Source of the DNA: Liolophura sinensis
Taxonomy: Eukaryota; Mollusca; Polyplacophora; Chitonida; Chitonidae
Direction of reading: 5' to 3'
DNA length: 64,000 nucleotides
Assembly: GCF_032854445.1 (NCBI RefSeq)
Contig: NC_088295.1
Span: 56,091,249 to 56,155,248 of the forward strand
Shown here: positions 33,709 to 46,300 of the stretch, in pieces
How the letters are laid out: each line of letters starts with the position of its first letter
Numbering within the stretch: position 1 is the stretch's first letter
Program-made: the position numbers and the translations under genes
Notes under the pieces: model-generated
What the model was told of the DNA's origin: nothing
Databases searched by the model: none
What the model saw: the letters and a program-made list of their open reading frames with translations, nothing else

Positions 33709-34554
33709 CCCGAGGAAAGATACAAGTCTTTGGAATGAACGTAAACAGCGACTGTATACGTATTAGCTAGGTATCTGAACACCTGCTTAATCCAAAAAAG
33801 AAAGAGTTTTACATGAAGAAGTGTTTTTCATCACCCCATTTTTCTCACTAGTATAACCTCACGTCAATGCAACTAAGTGCTAGAACACCCACGTCTTTCA
33901 TGTAAACAAACTGGCATATGTATGTAAGCCGGATGCTCTGAGGCTCTCTTTCCTATACACACTTTCCCCAAACCAGGAAGATCGACATCTAAGCGACACT
34001 ACGAGATTTAGTCAAGAGTCATGCAGCCCAGATAAGGAGGACAACGCCATGTTCTGAAAACTTTCTATAGACATCCCAGCCACATCTAGTCCGGAATATC
34101 GTAGTCTGAATCTGGCAGTGTCAACTGAATTTGGTGTCCTCTCCCAAATCCCGTTTACTCCTTCATTTATCCGCCAAATCTTGTCGGAATTTCGACCACA
34201 TCTCATATAATGGATTGGTTGTCGACTTAATCATGACTTAAAAGTGAACATACAGTCAGCCACTTTATATACATAGAAAGCATGATATAGGACACAGTTA
34301 TCCCAGAAAAATATGTAAAAATCTCTACGAAGTTTTGAAAGCCGAAAAGATGAAGTTCAGCAATAGGAAAATGACAGTGATAGACAAATGACTCTGAGCC
34401 GCCATGTTGCATGAGCCCTTATGGAGTGTGCCAATCACGAGCGCTGAAAGAGTCACACGATAAATGGATGTCACGTCAAAAAGCCTATTAGCTCTCTATT
34501 GTCAATGTACCTTCTTATAGTGGATTTATATCGGTTGGTTTTTTTGGTTGGTTT

Positions 34555-35023
34555 AAATGTTAAACTGATGCATTCTGGACCACACATATCTGAGCAGCTA
34601 ACCGAGAACAGCTGCCCGAGCAAAAATATGTACATGTTAGGCAGGATACTGCAGTAACTTGTCAGGATTATCGTGCCAGAAAACCGCCTCGGCAGAGTCA
34701 CTGCTTGCAGAAAAATATTTTGACTTTGCATTATCTACACAAAGTCAAATTTATTAAAATATATCTACCCAAAATCTGAGTGAAAGAGTCTGATATAAAT
34801 CAGAAGGTCCTGCTATGTTCGGTAAATTCCATGAAATTGGTACAGCCAGCTAGGCCCAATGTTTACACCCATGTAGGACAAGGACGAGCAGGACGGCTAA
34901 GGACGGCTAAAACACGACGCTTGTGTCCACGAACATCGCTCTAACCGAGCAATAGAACATTTCTGGAATACTACTTTATCAGTTAATTAGGCTTTAGTGA
35001 CTGACTTCATGTTCACCTAAAGA
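34555..35023. repeat. dispersed repeat, second copy
   Basis: Diverged copy of 3310-3975 with the same block order and about 200 bases missing in the middle. It adjoins a 179-codon minus-strand frame (34994-35533) that I cannot identify. Confidence 0.6.
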
Positions 35024-36387
35024 AGGGTATGTTCTCTGTGCGAAATAAATACCCTTTTGGTGTGTTAGTTTGTTTCTTTGATTGTTATTAACTCCATTGA
35101 CACTGAAAAAATTTCCTTTTATACGATGGCGTTCAGTTTTATGCAATGAGGAAACTACAGTGTCCGGTGACGTACTATCCAACATGTTAGCCACAGATGT
35201 GCTCACCATACTGAGGGAGGATAAGTGTTTTTCAAAACAGTTTAGTGCCACTAAGACCCAAAGCACAGTGAGGGCGTGGGAAATCTGTAAATTCCATGCT
35301 CCAACGATCAGTCTCGTTTTCTTCCTCCGTAACTGTTTTATTACGAACTTGAAGTTAGTGACGGACGTGTGACGTACGCTCACAATACACCATGTGCTTT
35401 CAGCGAAGGTTACACTATATGCAAACGGCTCAAAGAGCGCTTCCGACTTTGTCACCAAAGCCCAAAAATTGTGAGAGCAGGCAAATCTAATCATTTCCAT
35501 GCCCAAGCTTCGTAATTCAAGCGCCTTTAACAATTAGTGCTATAAAAAAGATGAAAACATGGTTGATAGCGCAATATTTAGAGGAATGTCCCGTTCTATG
35601 CTATTTCGTTTACCATCTATGATGCTCTAATTTCATATTACGGCTGTACAATATTTCGTTAATGTGCCAAGTGGCCAATAATACTTCGCATAAACTCTCA
35701 AAATGTATGGTGATGCACTGTGGGAACAGGAAGCCAATCTTTAATGTGACCCCCTGGAGCTGCTGTAACAAGAACAAACCTTCTCATTCTCTGTACAATC
35801 TCGTGAAACACTGTAACCCGTAGTCGTAGCGACTGGTAAACGGATGTTAGCCAAACATCTGTCAAGGTGTAGGTAGATTTATGAGTTTTCGCTGTGGTCT
35901 TCAAAGTTTATCCCAAATGTGTTCAGTCGGGTACGGAGAAGCCAGTTAATAATAAAAACAATGATGTTCAGCCATGGTGTTGAGGGGTGTCTAAGTTGCC
36001 ACTCTTTACGCATTTACATGAGCAGTTAGAATAAAACTCTAAAAGCGATACACTGAGAAGTGAAGAATTTTACTGAGTATAGATATCAGAGAAGAACGCG
36101 AATTTCCAAGTACTTGAGCCATTTTAGAGCGTCTTGTCTGGACATGCAATCACTATGTCGACATGGAAAAGACGGGTGTTTAGGTATTGGTTGAAGGACA
36201 AACGCCATTCTAGTTAAAATGTGGACATAAACTTGTCAGAGCTACAAACCATACCCACAAATGTTAAAATTCACACTCATTGTTTAAATCCCTATATACA
36301 TTTTTCGACGCGCAGATAACTTATAATATCTACAATGAAGAAAACCAATCTACAGGCTTTTGGCCACACACGTGTTAAAACACTTAC

Positions 36388-36481
36388 CTGCATCATCGGC
36401 GGAACATTCACATAGTTCCGCTCTGACAGCTACCAGGAAGATAGCCAGGTATGCGGGTCGTTGACCTGTGACTAGGAACAT
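36388..36481 (-). CDS. orphan or alternative signal-peptide exon
   Basis: ATG at 36481, 31 codons, donor G|GTAAGTG in phase 1. MFLVTGQRPAYLAIFLVAVR aligns with the gene A start (MCLIRGQPTMYMPVFLMILT). No Cys-rich exon follows before gene A at 33708. It could be an alternative first exon of gene A, with a splice onto 32207 staying in frame, or the remains of a lost paralogue. Confidence 0.65.
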
Positions 36482-36654
36482 CCCAACCTGTTACACAGGA
36501 CACTATGGACGACTGTCTTATAAGGTCTTATGTCAAAGATGTAAAGAATCAGTTAGAGATCAAACTAGGGAAGAAGATTCCCTGATTTCCCATTTTTATT
36601 CTGTAATTTTTCACAAATATATGTCTTTAAGGAGATCAGATGCAAGTCATGGCA

Positions 36655-36890
36655 TTGAGTGAGTGAGTGAGTGCTTGGACAATTTTTCAGCCATATGCCG
36701 ACGAAGGAATTCCACTGCTCTTTTAACTGGTACTGCTTCACTGTGACGACTTACCGAAGGCAAGTAAGGCGCCCCGCCCGACCCATTTTAGTGATACAGG
36801 TCACCCAGTCGTTGCACTATCCCCTTCATGCTGAAGGCCAAGCGAGGAAATTATAACTTCCTCTTTTAAGGCCTTAGGTGTGTCATGACA
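36655..36890 (-). mobile_element. SINE family 2, partial copy
   Basis: A GAGT tail, 'tttttcagccatatgccgac', 'acttaccgaaggcaagtaag' and 'gttgcactatccccttcatg' match family 2. The tRNA-like head is missing after about 36885. Confidence 0.8.
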
Positions 36891-37399
36891 TTCAGGACGA
36901 CAGGACAGGATACAGCACGATATGCATATACTCCTGTCCCCTTGTATATAAACCACAAACTTCCTCGTTTTACGGCAAATGTGTGGGCAATTACATTGAC
37001 TTCGTCGCTGGGGGGCCTTCACAAATTGTTTCATAAGTATGATCAAAAACGATGACAGGAAATTCTTTAAGTGAATCACGAGTGCATATCTGTTTCACTG
37101 TAAAGCGTTCACGTATATTAACTTGCATTTAAAATGCTAATTTAGCTGCTGGACAACTGTCACTGTATAATCCATTCTATCACAGAAGTTGATAACGCAA
37201 GTATGGAAGCCGGATAAAACCATCATTGTGCCATCGTATCACCGTTCCATCGCCGGCGTACTTAGTGTTAAATATCCCTTAGCTAAGGGCCTCAGTTTTC
37301 CCGTATTCCATCTCTAATCCCGATATGTTACACTTGATTGAACTGCTTATTTAAATGGTTATTGTATAACGTAATACTCTTAACGTTTTCAGTTCATGT

Positions 37400-37692
37400 A
37401 TAATAGCGAGTTTTATGAGTGGTGGACACCGGAGTGCCAGGGTACAATAAGCCACTGGCATTTCAGTATACATATATGCACACCATTTTGGTGGAAGACA
37501 AGTGGTCTTCAACAAGGGCATACTGTGCAAGCGTCCACAGGTGCGTCGTTATTGCCATTAATTAAGGCTACATACAAATCTTGGGTCAGGGGAATCCACA
37601 AATTCCTCTTCCAAGGTCAAGATTGAACCCGCATCTCGTGCATGTGTTTTGACAACGGATGGTCACACATCTTAACCACTCGGCCACGCCTT
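37400..37692 (-). mobile_element. SINE family 3 copy with tRNA-like head
   Basis: On the minus strand it begins GGCGTGGCCGAGTGGTTAAG, an A-box of tRNA-Leu/Ser type, and has GGGTTCAATCTTG as B-box. It continues with 'acaagtggtcttcaac' of the plus strand read in reverse. The same body recurs at 58570-58890 and 59365-59690. Confidence 0.75.
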
Positions 37693-37824
37693 ATGTTCCA
37701 AGCAAGTCGCAAGTTGCACTTTGATATTCATTACGGCGTGACCTTGAACTTGGTAGGTCATTAAAACCTAAGTATGGATTTCACAATTGCCCTAACATGA
37801 CAACACAGAAGATATCCTGTCATA

Positions 37825-37945
37825 AGTGGGAAGGTCGGCGGCATCCTGCGGATGGTCATGGGCTTCCCCCAGGATCTGGGTTTCCTCCCACCATAGGGCC
37901 TCTGGAGTAAGGTATAAAACATTAATCAAATAAATCAAATGAAAT
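37825..37945 (+). mobile_element. SINE family 1, partial diverged copy
   Basis: 'gtgggaaggtcggcggcatc', 'gggtttcctcccaccatagg' and 'taaaacattaatcaaataaa' mark a truncated family 1 element. Confidence 0.7.
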
Positions 37946-39044
37946 AAACCTGTAGACATTATTTCCTATTTCGGTATTATGCTACTAGTTTGTCCCAAAA
38001 TTGTTATGGACAAGGCAGGAATTAACAACAAAGATTTTAGACACGAATCATTTTAGTTGGGCAATGTTCCCGATAGTTTCCAGCACGGTGTAATTTATGA
38101 ATTGTTGTTGTTTGTGAGGGTGGCGGAACATGATTTGCTTACACTGTGGTGGTACATAAGAATGCCTTATTTCACTGCGGACTGTTTAAGGTAGTCAACC
38201 TATGAAACATGAGAAGGAGGAAAAACAAAACAATTTATATATTATCAAACCATTTTGCATGAATTTACTAGAAGAATAAAACAACTTTGACACCGAATAA
38301 AACACAGAAATATGTTCAGGCAGAGAATAAGAAAGGGAGACAACTTCCTCGACTGCACAGCTCTAGTTAACTACGAAACATAGAAATAACGATAAAAAGA
38401 GAAAAAGAAAAAAAAGAAAAAAAGCAATGCTAGTCTGGTGGTTTTCAACAAACAAGTATTGCGTAGGAACTAGATTACGGTTCAAACATATCAGATCACA
38501 CTTTGTTTAATATACATTACTTATTATAACGTTGTTGAAAAAGATTCACTTGTATATGATAGTTTGAACCGTGCTAAAACGTACCGGTATTATTCGTTCA
38601 TGCGTGTTTACAGGTGGCAAAAATCGCGCAGAGCTATAGGGAAACCACCACGCCTTCTCACGTTCGTTGAGAAATTGTTTGAAATAAGGCTGCGGGTACA
38701 CCAGAAATTACTTCTTTTGCGTATTTGCAGAACATCCAAAATCCTATCCACACAAAATTGTACCACCAGTTGTCACACTTTTACACTTTTAGATTCCTTC
38801 ATTTTCCAACTGGTTCATTTATTTCCTTTAATTTTAACTGAAAGCTATCAACTCGTGAAAACACGACTTGATTTGAAGAACACGAGGACGCGGGCCATTG
38901 TGTAATGCCCACAAAGTCTGACACATGCGCGATTTTTCTGGCCGAGATCCGAAAATAGTCCTCCTCCCAAAAGTTTGGGGATTTTTTGACGATGTGTTTG
39001 GAAAATTCTCAAGTAATTTCCATACTTTCTAGTCTCTCTTCAGG
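37946..39044. other. intergenic DNA
   Basis: No gene recognised. A 113-codon plus-strand frame at 38564-38905 has no recognisable domain. Confidence 0.35.
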
Positions 39045-39090
39045 ACTCTTCTGAGTCCGCTCGTCACACTCTAATTTGTTACTGAAAGTA
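39045..39090 (-). pseudogene. relic of a lectin-like ectodomain exon
   Basis: About 30 bases (CTGAGTCCGCTCGTCACACT then CTAATTTGTT on plus) are nearly identical to the gene A exon and encode NKLECDERTQ (A: NKLECDEGTQ). An acceptor-like ctactttcag precedes it. The rest of the exon has gone, with an unrelated frame following. Confidence 0.65.
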
Positions 39091-39539
39091 GATAAACAAT
39101 GGAATAAATACAGGTATAATACTAGACACACAACAGTGAAAAATAAATATGATGGAATAATTAAAAACAGGATAGTCAGGCTGCTTTCTTCATTGGTTAA
39201 GTACTTTTCAAAGATAATGTCCAACAGAAGGTTCTATGCCATGTTAAACCCTAGCAAAAAGATCCGGCTGGAAGGCATGAAGTCTTTTAAGGAATAACAG
39301 CGACAGCAAACTTGAGTGCAATGCTCTATAATTTACATGTGAAGAAATCGTATTTAATTCATCTATATTTTACACATTACTAAAGTACATTTTTACCTGT
39401 ATGGTATGTGGGGTATATGTCATACAAAAGACTACATAACAGAGGCTAAAACAAAAACAATGATGACACTGTAATATTTGGCCAAATATTATCGATCAAA
39501 TCTGGCCCCGTCTCAGTTTACATTCGACCTTATCAGTTT

Positions 39540-39885
39540 TCCCTGCCTCAAAGCTTTTGTTAGTTTACCGTGCCTCAGGCCTCTTCAGTTTACCATATCT
39601 CAGGCCTCTTGTCAGTTTATCTCAGGCCTCTTGTAGTTTACCGTACCTCATGCCTGATGTCAATTTCCCGTTAATCGGGCCTCTTGTAAGTTTACCGTGC
39701 CTAAGGCCTCTTCAGTTTACCATATATCAGACCTTTTGTCAGTTTAGAGTTCCTCATGTCTCTTGTCGGTTTACCGTGGCTCAGGCCTCTTGTAATTTTA
39801 CCGTACCGCAGGCCTCTTGTCAGTTTACCTTACCGCATGCCTCTTGTCAGTTTACCGTTCCGCAGGCCTCAGGTAAGGGTTTCAT
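39540..39885. repeat. minisatellite, about 25 bp unit
   Basis: Units like 'caggcctcttgtcagtttac' + 'cgtac' recur about 13 times. The 128-codon frame across it is a product of the repeat. Confidence 0.75.
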
Positions 39886-40230
39886 CCTAGCTTTCCTAGG
39901 TAAAATAGTAGGAAACTACACGCCCCCTAGTGCCATGACTTGAGAAGAACTGGGGAAAAATGCTGTTATGTTATTTGCAATATATTAGAACCAGTCCCAC
40001 AGCTGCAACCGTAGGGTTTGCGTAGGAAGTGTAATCTTTGAGCCAGGGAAAACACCAATCAGATATATAATGGATTCTGGGCACCCAGAGGAGACAGACA
40101 GCGAAGAGACATCCGTAAGTTCTCATCTTGAAACCAAGCTAACCTTTTCAGATTAGATCTATATACGAAATGGCGACCGACATATTTCTACAACTAAAAC
40201 ACAAGGCAAATCAGTAATCTATGGCTCGGT

Positions 40231-40553
40231 CTACATGTCAGACATGGTTAAGCACAGATCAAATGTCAAATGTGATTTATCAGTCCAAGAATACACATTG
40301 TACTGAAATGTACTGAACACTGAACAAAGACAGGAGGTTCCAAAGTAACGAGGACGCTTGATTATGAAGGCGACTATGTGAAATTCATATGTCGGAGCGA
40401 AATGTCCAAGAGATTGTTCTCGTTGTAATCTCCTCTTGTCACTGCTGAAGTTATATCAGACCAAATGTAATACCCGGCGCGTTGAATCTCAATGTAGATA
40501 ACACCAATTGTATAGTCCATTCCGTGTAGTGGCTGGTTGGACCTGAAATACAT
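40231..40553 (-). pseudogene. possible TNF-like domain fragment, frameshifted
   Basis: A 59-codon frame (40374-40553) contains YIEIQRAGYYIWSDIT, reminiscent of the G-Y-Y-x-x-S-x-I/V strand of TNF-family ligands, and then SLRHMNF. After a frameshift the minus strand continues IVAFIIKRPRYFGTSC, which would fit the next strands up to a conserved cysteine. No signal, TM or neighbouring exon was found. This is pattern recognition only and could be chance. Confidence 0.25.
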
Positions 40554-40574
40554 GATGGCGTTTAACAGTAGGCA

Positions 40575-40690
40575 TTATTTATATATTTATCTATATATTT
40601 GATTGGTATTTAACGCCACGATTGAAAAGCTTTCACTTATACGGTGGCGGGTGGTTGGAAGAAACGAACTTTCCCACGGCCATGTCACGC
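40575..40690 (-). mobile_element. SINE family 1, 3' fragment
   Basis: 'atatttgattggtatttaac' and 'cacttatacggtggcgggtg' match the reverse-oriented 3' half of family 1. Confidence 0.6.
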
Positions 40691-43290
40691 TTACACATGT
40701 ACACAATTTTGGCGGTATACAGGTGGGCATTAGCAAACATTAGACTGCGTTAAACACTCGCACTAGCTTTATTATCAACAAAAAATCATCACATTTGTTA
40801 AATTATAGGCGTGTACCAATGCAATAGAAGTTTCTGCCCAAAAACTTCCCCGGATTATGTTTCCCTTTTGTAGTACAAAAGTTTTAAACATAAGGGGATT
40901 TTGCTTGAAAAAAAAATTGTAAGAAAACATTGTTTGTGTAACGATAAACTACTTTGCCTTTAGTAATCTACACTGAAAATTAAACATCTTGAAAAGAGGA
41001 ATAGATGCAATATTTTCTCTGAGTATAAAAAACGAATTCCAAAGAACAATCGCCCGAAGTTGTTCCTAACGCAAAGAACTTTCACCATAGTCTAGGATAC
41101 CTTAATTTTCTCAACACTGCATGAGTTTTGTAACATAGTATCGCACATTCTGCCGCTTTTTTGTGCATTTGGTGTTTTTTTTTTCTACCCATTAATTTAA
41201 ACGGAATTTAGATTAGAAGAAAGTAAATATTGAGGAAACCGAGCTGCCATCGGATGGCCAAATTAAGCCATGGCTGCTGGAAAGCTCATCACGCTCTAAG
41301 CCGCATGTATCTCACGAGTACATCAGTGCTTTGGATGGCGGTTGAGGTAGATAGATCGATAGGTAGATAGATAGATAGATAGATATACTTTTTTATCGTT
41401 AGTTTACAAAACAAATAAACATTAGCTCTCAATGGCGCTATTATCAACGACCACCGGTATATTGTTTAAAGTTGATTTGCTGCATAGGAATGTATTTCGT
41501 TACAAAAGAGTACAATGTTAAAGCCAGGGATGTAAGAAACCTGGTTCAGATGTACACAATGCCTCCGTTTTAATACACGAATTATTCATTCAAGATCCAA
41601 CTCCTGGGCCATTGCATGGTAAGACACGTCAACCCTTACCTACCCGTTTCAGTTTTCATCATTATATGTGTAAAAAGTAAAATATATAATTTGATAACTA
41701 GGTAATCGAGGAAGTGTGTGTGTTCGTGACGTTGTATCAGCTTGCGTTGTCACGCGTTGTCGTCACCTTCTCTCTTTGAGTAGAGCGGATATGACATGCC
41801 AATAGACAGGTCATGACCGGTATGACACATGGCGGATCTCGCACTGGGACTGTAATCGCTGTTTACAATACAGCTTAATTTCGATGTCACAAATTGTCAA
41901 AATGATGTTTACAATGGTGGGCGATATATATGCTCGAGCTGCATTGTCCAAACCCATTTCTTTACAATATGACTCAAAAATGTATTAATCAATATAAATG
42001 ATTTAGTCGTAAAAGAGATCAAGGTATGCTAACTATATACATCGGTGGCGTAAAGGACCGTTTTTAGGAAAACAAGCAGGATGCAGCTGTAACGTAAACG
42101 ATCGTATTTGTCAAACTATCTATGTAGGGAAACAGCAATATAAAAAGGGAGGCTTAGCACAGTACGTCATATCCGGAATTTCCGACCATTGGTGGGAAAT
42201 ATGCATAAAATAGTGGGTTATTAAGGAATATAATGTAAGCCTCCAAAAACGACCATACTTGCAACAATGACTACATGGGTAAATATAATACAGATTCATT
42301 TGAATAAATACCAACAGCGGCAATGAATCAATCAGAAACAGGAGGGATGTTATAGCCTATAGCAGCAGTTCTTGTGACAGTTATTTTTTAAAATATTATT
42401 AGCGATATTCTCCATACTATCTCACCTACACAACGGCACTTAAATTTATGGACCGTGAAATCCACAGAGCCTGGCCAGATTCACAAAAATATAGCTGTGA
42501 AGCACACAAGCGAAGGAGATCTGGTTTTGAACCCGCTATGCCTTTGATGTGGAATGAAGAAATAATATATCTATATAAATTATAGTACTGCTAAGAAAGA
42601 CATATTTACTGAACATAATTTTTTTTTAAGTAAACATCCGGACGCGTTTCTGAACTGTTAAAGAAAGGTTTCAGACCGAAACTCTTATTTCTGTAGTGTG
42701 TATTTCTTGCGCAGTAAATCAGCTTCTAAGCAGATGTCAATAGAATACATGCCTACATGTAACACCGCACCAGTTCAGCGTAATCGGCGGAAATAGTAAC
42801 CCGGACTTAAGAACGGAAATGCCCGACAGGATGTCAACAGGATACGGGCATCCCCCTGATATAGATATTTTTGGCACACAGGAATCTTTTCACCATAGCT
42901 ATTTACGGGAGGGGGCGGGGGGGGGGGGGGGGGTGAGGAATAGAGCAAAAAATACAGCATCAGATGAAAAGTATATTAGTAAATATACTTCAATCTATCA
43001 AAAAGAAATAATAAGTAGACAAAACAATAAAATCGATGAAGATGAAGGAACTTGTGTACGACAGCGCATATAGAATTATTCTCCGTGATGTATCGAATCT
43101 TTACCAGCAAGACGACGGCACAATACAACGGTCTTATTGTTCTTTTTAGAAATAACACATACAATATTGTTATTAAAATATTTTAATATATTTATATATA
43201 TGAACCTTCTTGGAATGAAAAAGGATGTGACTACGTGTAGTAACCCGTGAACAGGAAGTAAGGTGCTACCCTGGAAAGGTCAGAACAACC
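40691..43290. other. intergenic DNA upstream of gene C
   Basis: No gene recognised. It holds a TAGA tetranucleotide tract at about 41350-41386 and a G-rich run at 42904-42934. Confidence 0.4.
42904..42934. repeat. poly-G run
   Basis: About 30 bases, almost all G. Such runs are prone to length error in sequencing and could form G-quadruplexes. Confidence 0.85.
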
Positions 43291-43363
43291 ATGGGCTTCA
43301 AGAGTTACATGTCGTTTTGGTTATCCCTCTACCTTACAAGCCAAGAACTGCCACATACCCAAG
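43291..43363 (+). CDS. gene C signal-peptide exon
   Basis: ATG at 43291 with ACAACC-ATGG context. 24 codons with a hydrophobic stretch (YMSFWLSLYLTS), then donor G|GTAAGA in phase 1. Confidence 0.72.
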
Positions 43364-46300
43364 GTAAGATCTTGTTCGGCCCGCTGGTTGAATCTGATTA
43401 GTTTTATTTTTCTACAGTCTGTAAAAAAATTGCCGTTAAACCCCGAAAAAGTGTGGGCTTATTTGCCATTTTGAAGGCCACACGGCCAGAAACCATTGCT
43501 GCTGTGAAATTGAAAACTGATCTGCAGATAGACCAACTGGTGCTCTGCATTTGTGTAGCATGCAATCATTTGGCTTCGAGGAATATTAAATTGCGTTTAA
43601 AGACTTGTGTTCAGGAACACGTTAGATCAGTTTTAACGGTAACAGTGTCTCGCTAGTAGGTGCCTATGACGGCAGCCTTACTAGGCTGTCTACCACGCCA
43701 ACGTTTTAATACACTATAGCTGTGTATTTAGAGGAGCCTTATGAACAAAATCTTATTTCTTGGCTACCCCGAGCTATGGTTACGTAGAAAACATCTACGT
43801 GTATATTCTAACTTTGTGGTAAATAATATTCTGCATGTGATTTACATTATCTTAACAAGTGTTTGTGATATAGAGCTAGTTAAAACCTATTCTTCTTGGG
43901 TGTTTACCTTGGCACGGGAATACGTGTAGCTGTAAGAAACTTAACAACTTTAAAATTATTATGCTCCAGATTTTTGTGTCACGCTTTCAGCTAAAACGAC
44001 CACAGTGCAATTCATAAAACAGTGACAGTAAAGACTTACATATATGGTCTAATTTTTTTGCCGAAAAAGGTGTACCTCTCATAAGAAGTGCACATCAGTC
44101 TAAAATCAGAAAAACGGTTGATTTCTCTTAAAGTTTTTAGAGTGGTTAATGAACTAAAGTACATAACAAGGTGTTCAGGTAAAGCAGAAATAATTAGTTT
44201 TCTATATTGCTACTCAGTGTTCATTTAATATGGCAAGATTGTAATGGTTAGTGAGATATTGTTGTAATTCTTGCTAGGCCTATATAACAGCAACTAAATA
44301 AAATGGTATCAGATTGGCAGCAGTTATATACAGATGTATTTCTTGACACACCAGCTGTGCTTCCTAACGATTGTTCATTGTTATGTCCCGAAATAGGTTT
44401 GTTGTGGAACAGACACTGAAAATTATAGACATTTGTATACCACCCGTCAACCATATGCACATGCGTCAAAATATAGACATTTGTATACCATCCGTCAATC
44501 ATTTGCACATGCGTCAAAATGTAGACATTTGTATACCATCCGTCAATCATTTGCACATGCGTCAAAATATAGACATTTGTATACCATCCGTCAATCATTT
44601 GCACATGCGTCAAAATATAGACAATCGTATACCACCGTCATCGCAAAAAATCCTACGGCCAATTCGCAAAATAACGTTCAACACAAATCACCTAAGAAAG
44701 TATATAAAGTACGAAATTAGAACAGATCCATACAAAGAGAAGGAGTCCAATGATTACCAAATGTTCTCGGCGAATAAATTAAATGATTATGCAGATTGTG
44801 TACATGTATCATGCCCGGTTATAAGTTGTGGGAGATGAAAATGTGTATCCCGGATGCGCTTTGAGTGCAACTATTCATTTCTCCAAAATGGCCCTCTACT
44901 TCAGCATTTAACACGCCGCAAGCTCCGGATTAAGCGGAATTAGACGCAGTTATCAAGTAAAGTGCCAGAGATTGTGGACAGTGACACAGATTCTTCACTC
45001 TTTGTCCTTAAAAAGCGTAACATTGCATGCATTCTAGTTCTCTATGACATCTACGCATGTATAGTTGAAGTAGATATTTGCAACACAGAACAAGTCTTCA
45101 AAAGAAAACTGAGAGATGTCCGTTCTTTACCTATTTTAATTTGCAATCACACTGTGTTTAATTCAACCAAAGATAATTTTTAAGAATAATGGTATTGCAG
45201 GCTTTCCTTTAACACTTATTTACGGCTTAGAAAGTTTTCACTTTGATAGCTTATATTTGCGAAGCTATATGACTCTTGTCTCTACTGTCTTTGCCGCGTT
45301 TATTCAGCTGTTTTTCTTTTTCATAATTTCTTATCTCTGCAGTGTTAGCGCTTTGGTTCAACGGGAGCCTATGAACTGAATAAGATCAAATGGAATCAAA
45401 TCAAGCCAAACCTTCTTCGTCTTAAACATCCTCCCAATAGTCAAATGATCTCACACATTTCTGTTCACAGGCAAAGACCCAATTTGTGTCTGGACAGGGG
45501 CAAGTGGACATTGCCCTAAAGGCAATCGAGTTCTTATTACATCCGTTATGTCAGGATTGTGTCCAAATCGTATCGATGAGCAAAGCATGACACTCGACCT
45601 GTGTACGCTTTCTGAAAGTTATGGTGTCTGTTGTTTGATATGTGGTGGTTCGGATGGAACACCAATAAAATTACCGTGTAAAAGATTGAATGGAAATTTC
45701 TGTCAAAAGGGTATGTATACGTGGAACCATTTTCCCCGGAATGAATGCATAATTGATGTTCAACGCCACATTATAAAAATATCAGTCACATCATGGCGAG
45801 AACCTGTCGGAACCAGAAGACAGCTTTTTATGGCAACAATTTAGTGTTTCCGAATTTAAGATGTATTAAAGCTGGTACTATATGTATTTACTTATTTATA
45901 CCATTGTTGGTTAATGCCATTCTCAAAAACTGACCCTCTGCAAGCTTGAATCCTTTTCACGGTGGCTTTGAGTTTGTCAGATAACTGGTGAAGGGCGATA
46001 AGGTAACCAGTTTCCCTATTGAACAAACAAAACAAGTGAACAACAATCAAATAAATGTATACATTATTTATTATTGTTTTACACTGAAATGAAAATTCGT
46101 TTTGTTTCATTACATGTATGAAGGAAGGAGGATGGACAAAATTCTCGCGGACAAAGGCCCCGCGGAAAAATTCCCCGCTGGACAGAAACCTCTTGATCAG
46201 TATTAAGAGTATTCAAAAATTAATAGTTTTCTTTTGAACTATAATATGCTCTGGTTTAAATTTCTAAATAATCAAAATTTTTAAAATACATCTTTTATAA

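Larger units (their letters stand above)
25480..34440. repeat. segmental duplication, copy A
   Basis: Homologous in pieces and in order to 56060-64000: 25480-25960 to 56060-56475, 27590-28310 to 58280-59110, 28320-29420 to 59140-60400, about 30130-31000 to about 60830-61000, 31800-32340 to 61365-61890, 32585-33790 to 62155-63290, and 34010-34440 to 63700-64000. The exons and their introns are both shared, so this is a genomic duplication and not only protein similarity. Confidence 0.85.

Noticed and set aside
34994-35533. 179-codon minus-strand frame
   Set aside because: Long for this AT-rich DNA, but no recognisable domain, the opposite strand is also open over half of it, and it abuts a dispersed repeat. 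Not called as a gene without transcript evidence.
40069-40114. Short plus-strand start exon MDSGHPEETDSEETS before a GTAAGT donor
   Set aside because: An attractive donor and an acidic peptide, but no acceptor or downstream exon could be linked and no paralogue supports it.
44248-44613. Repeat protein of 16-residue units on either strand
   Set aside because: By-product of a 48-bp tandem array open on both strands.
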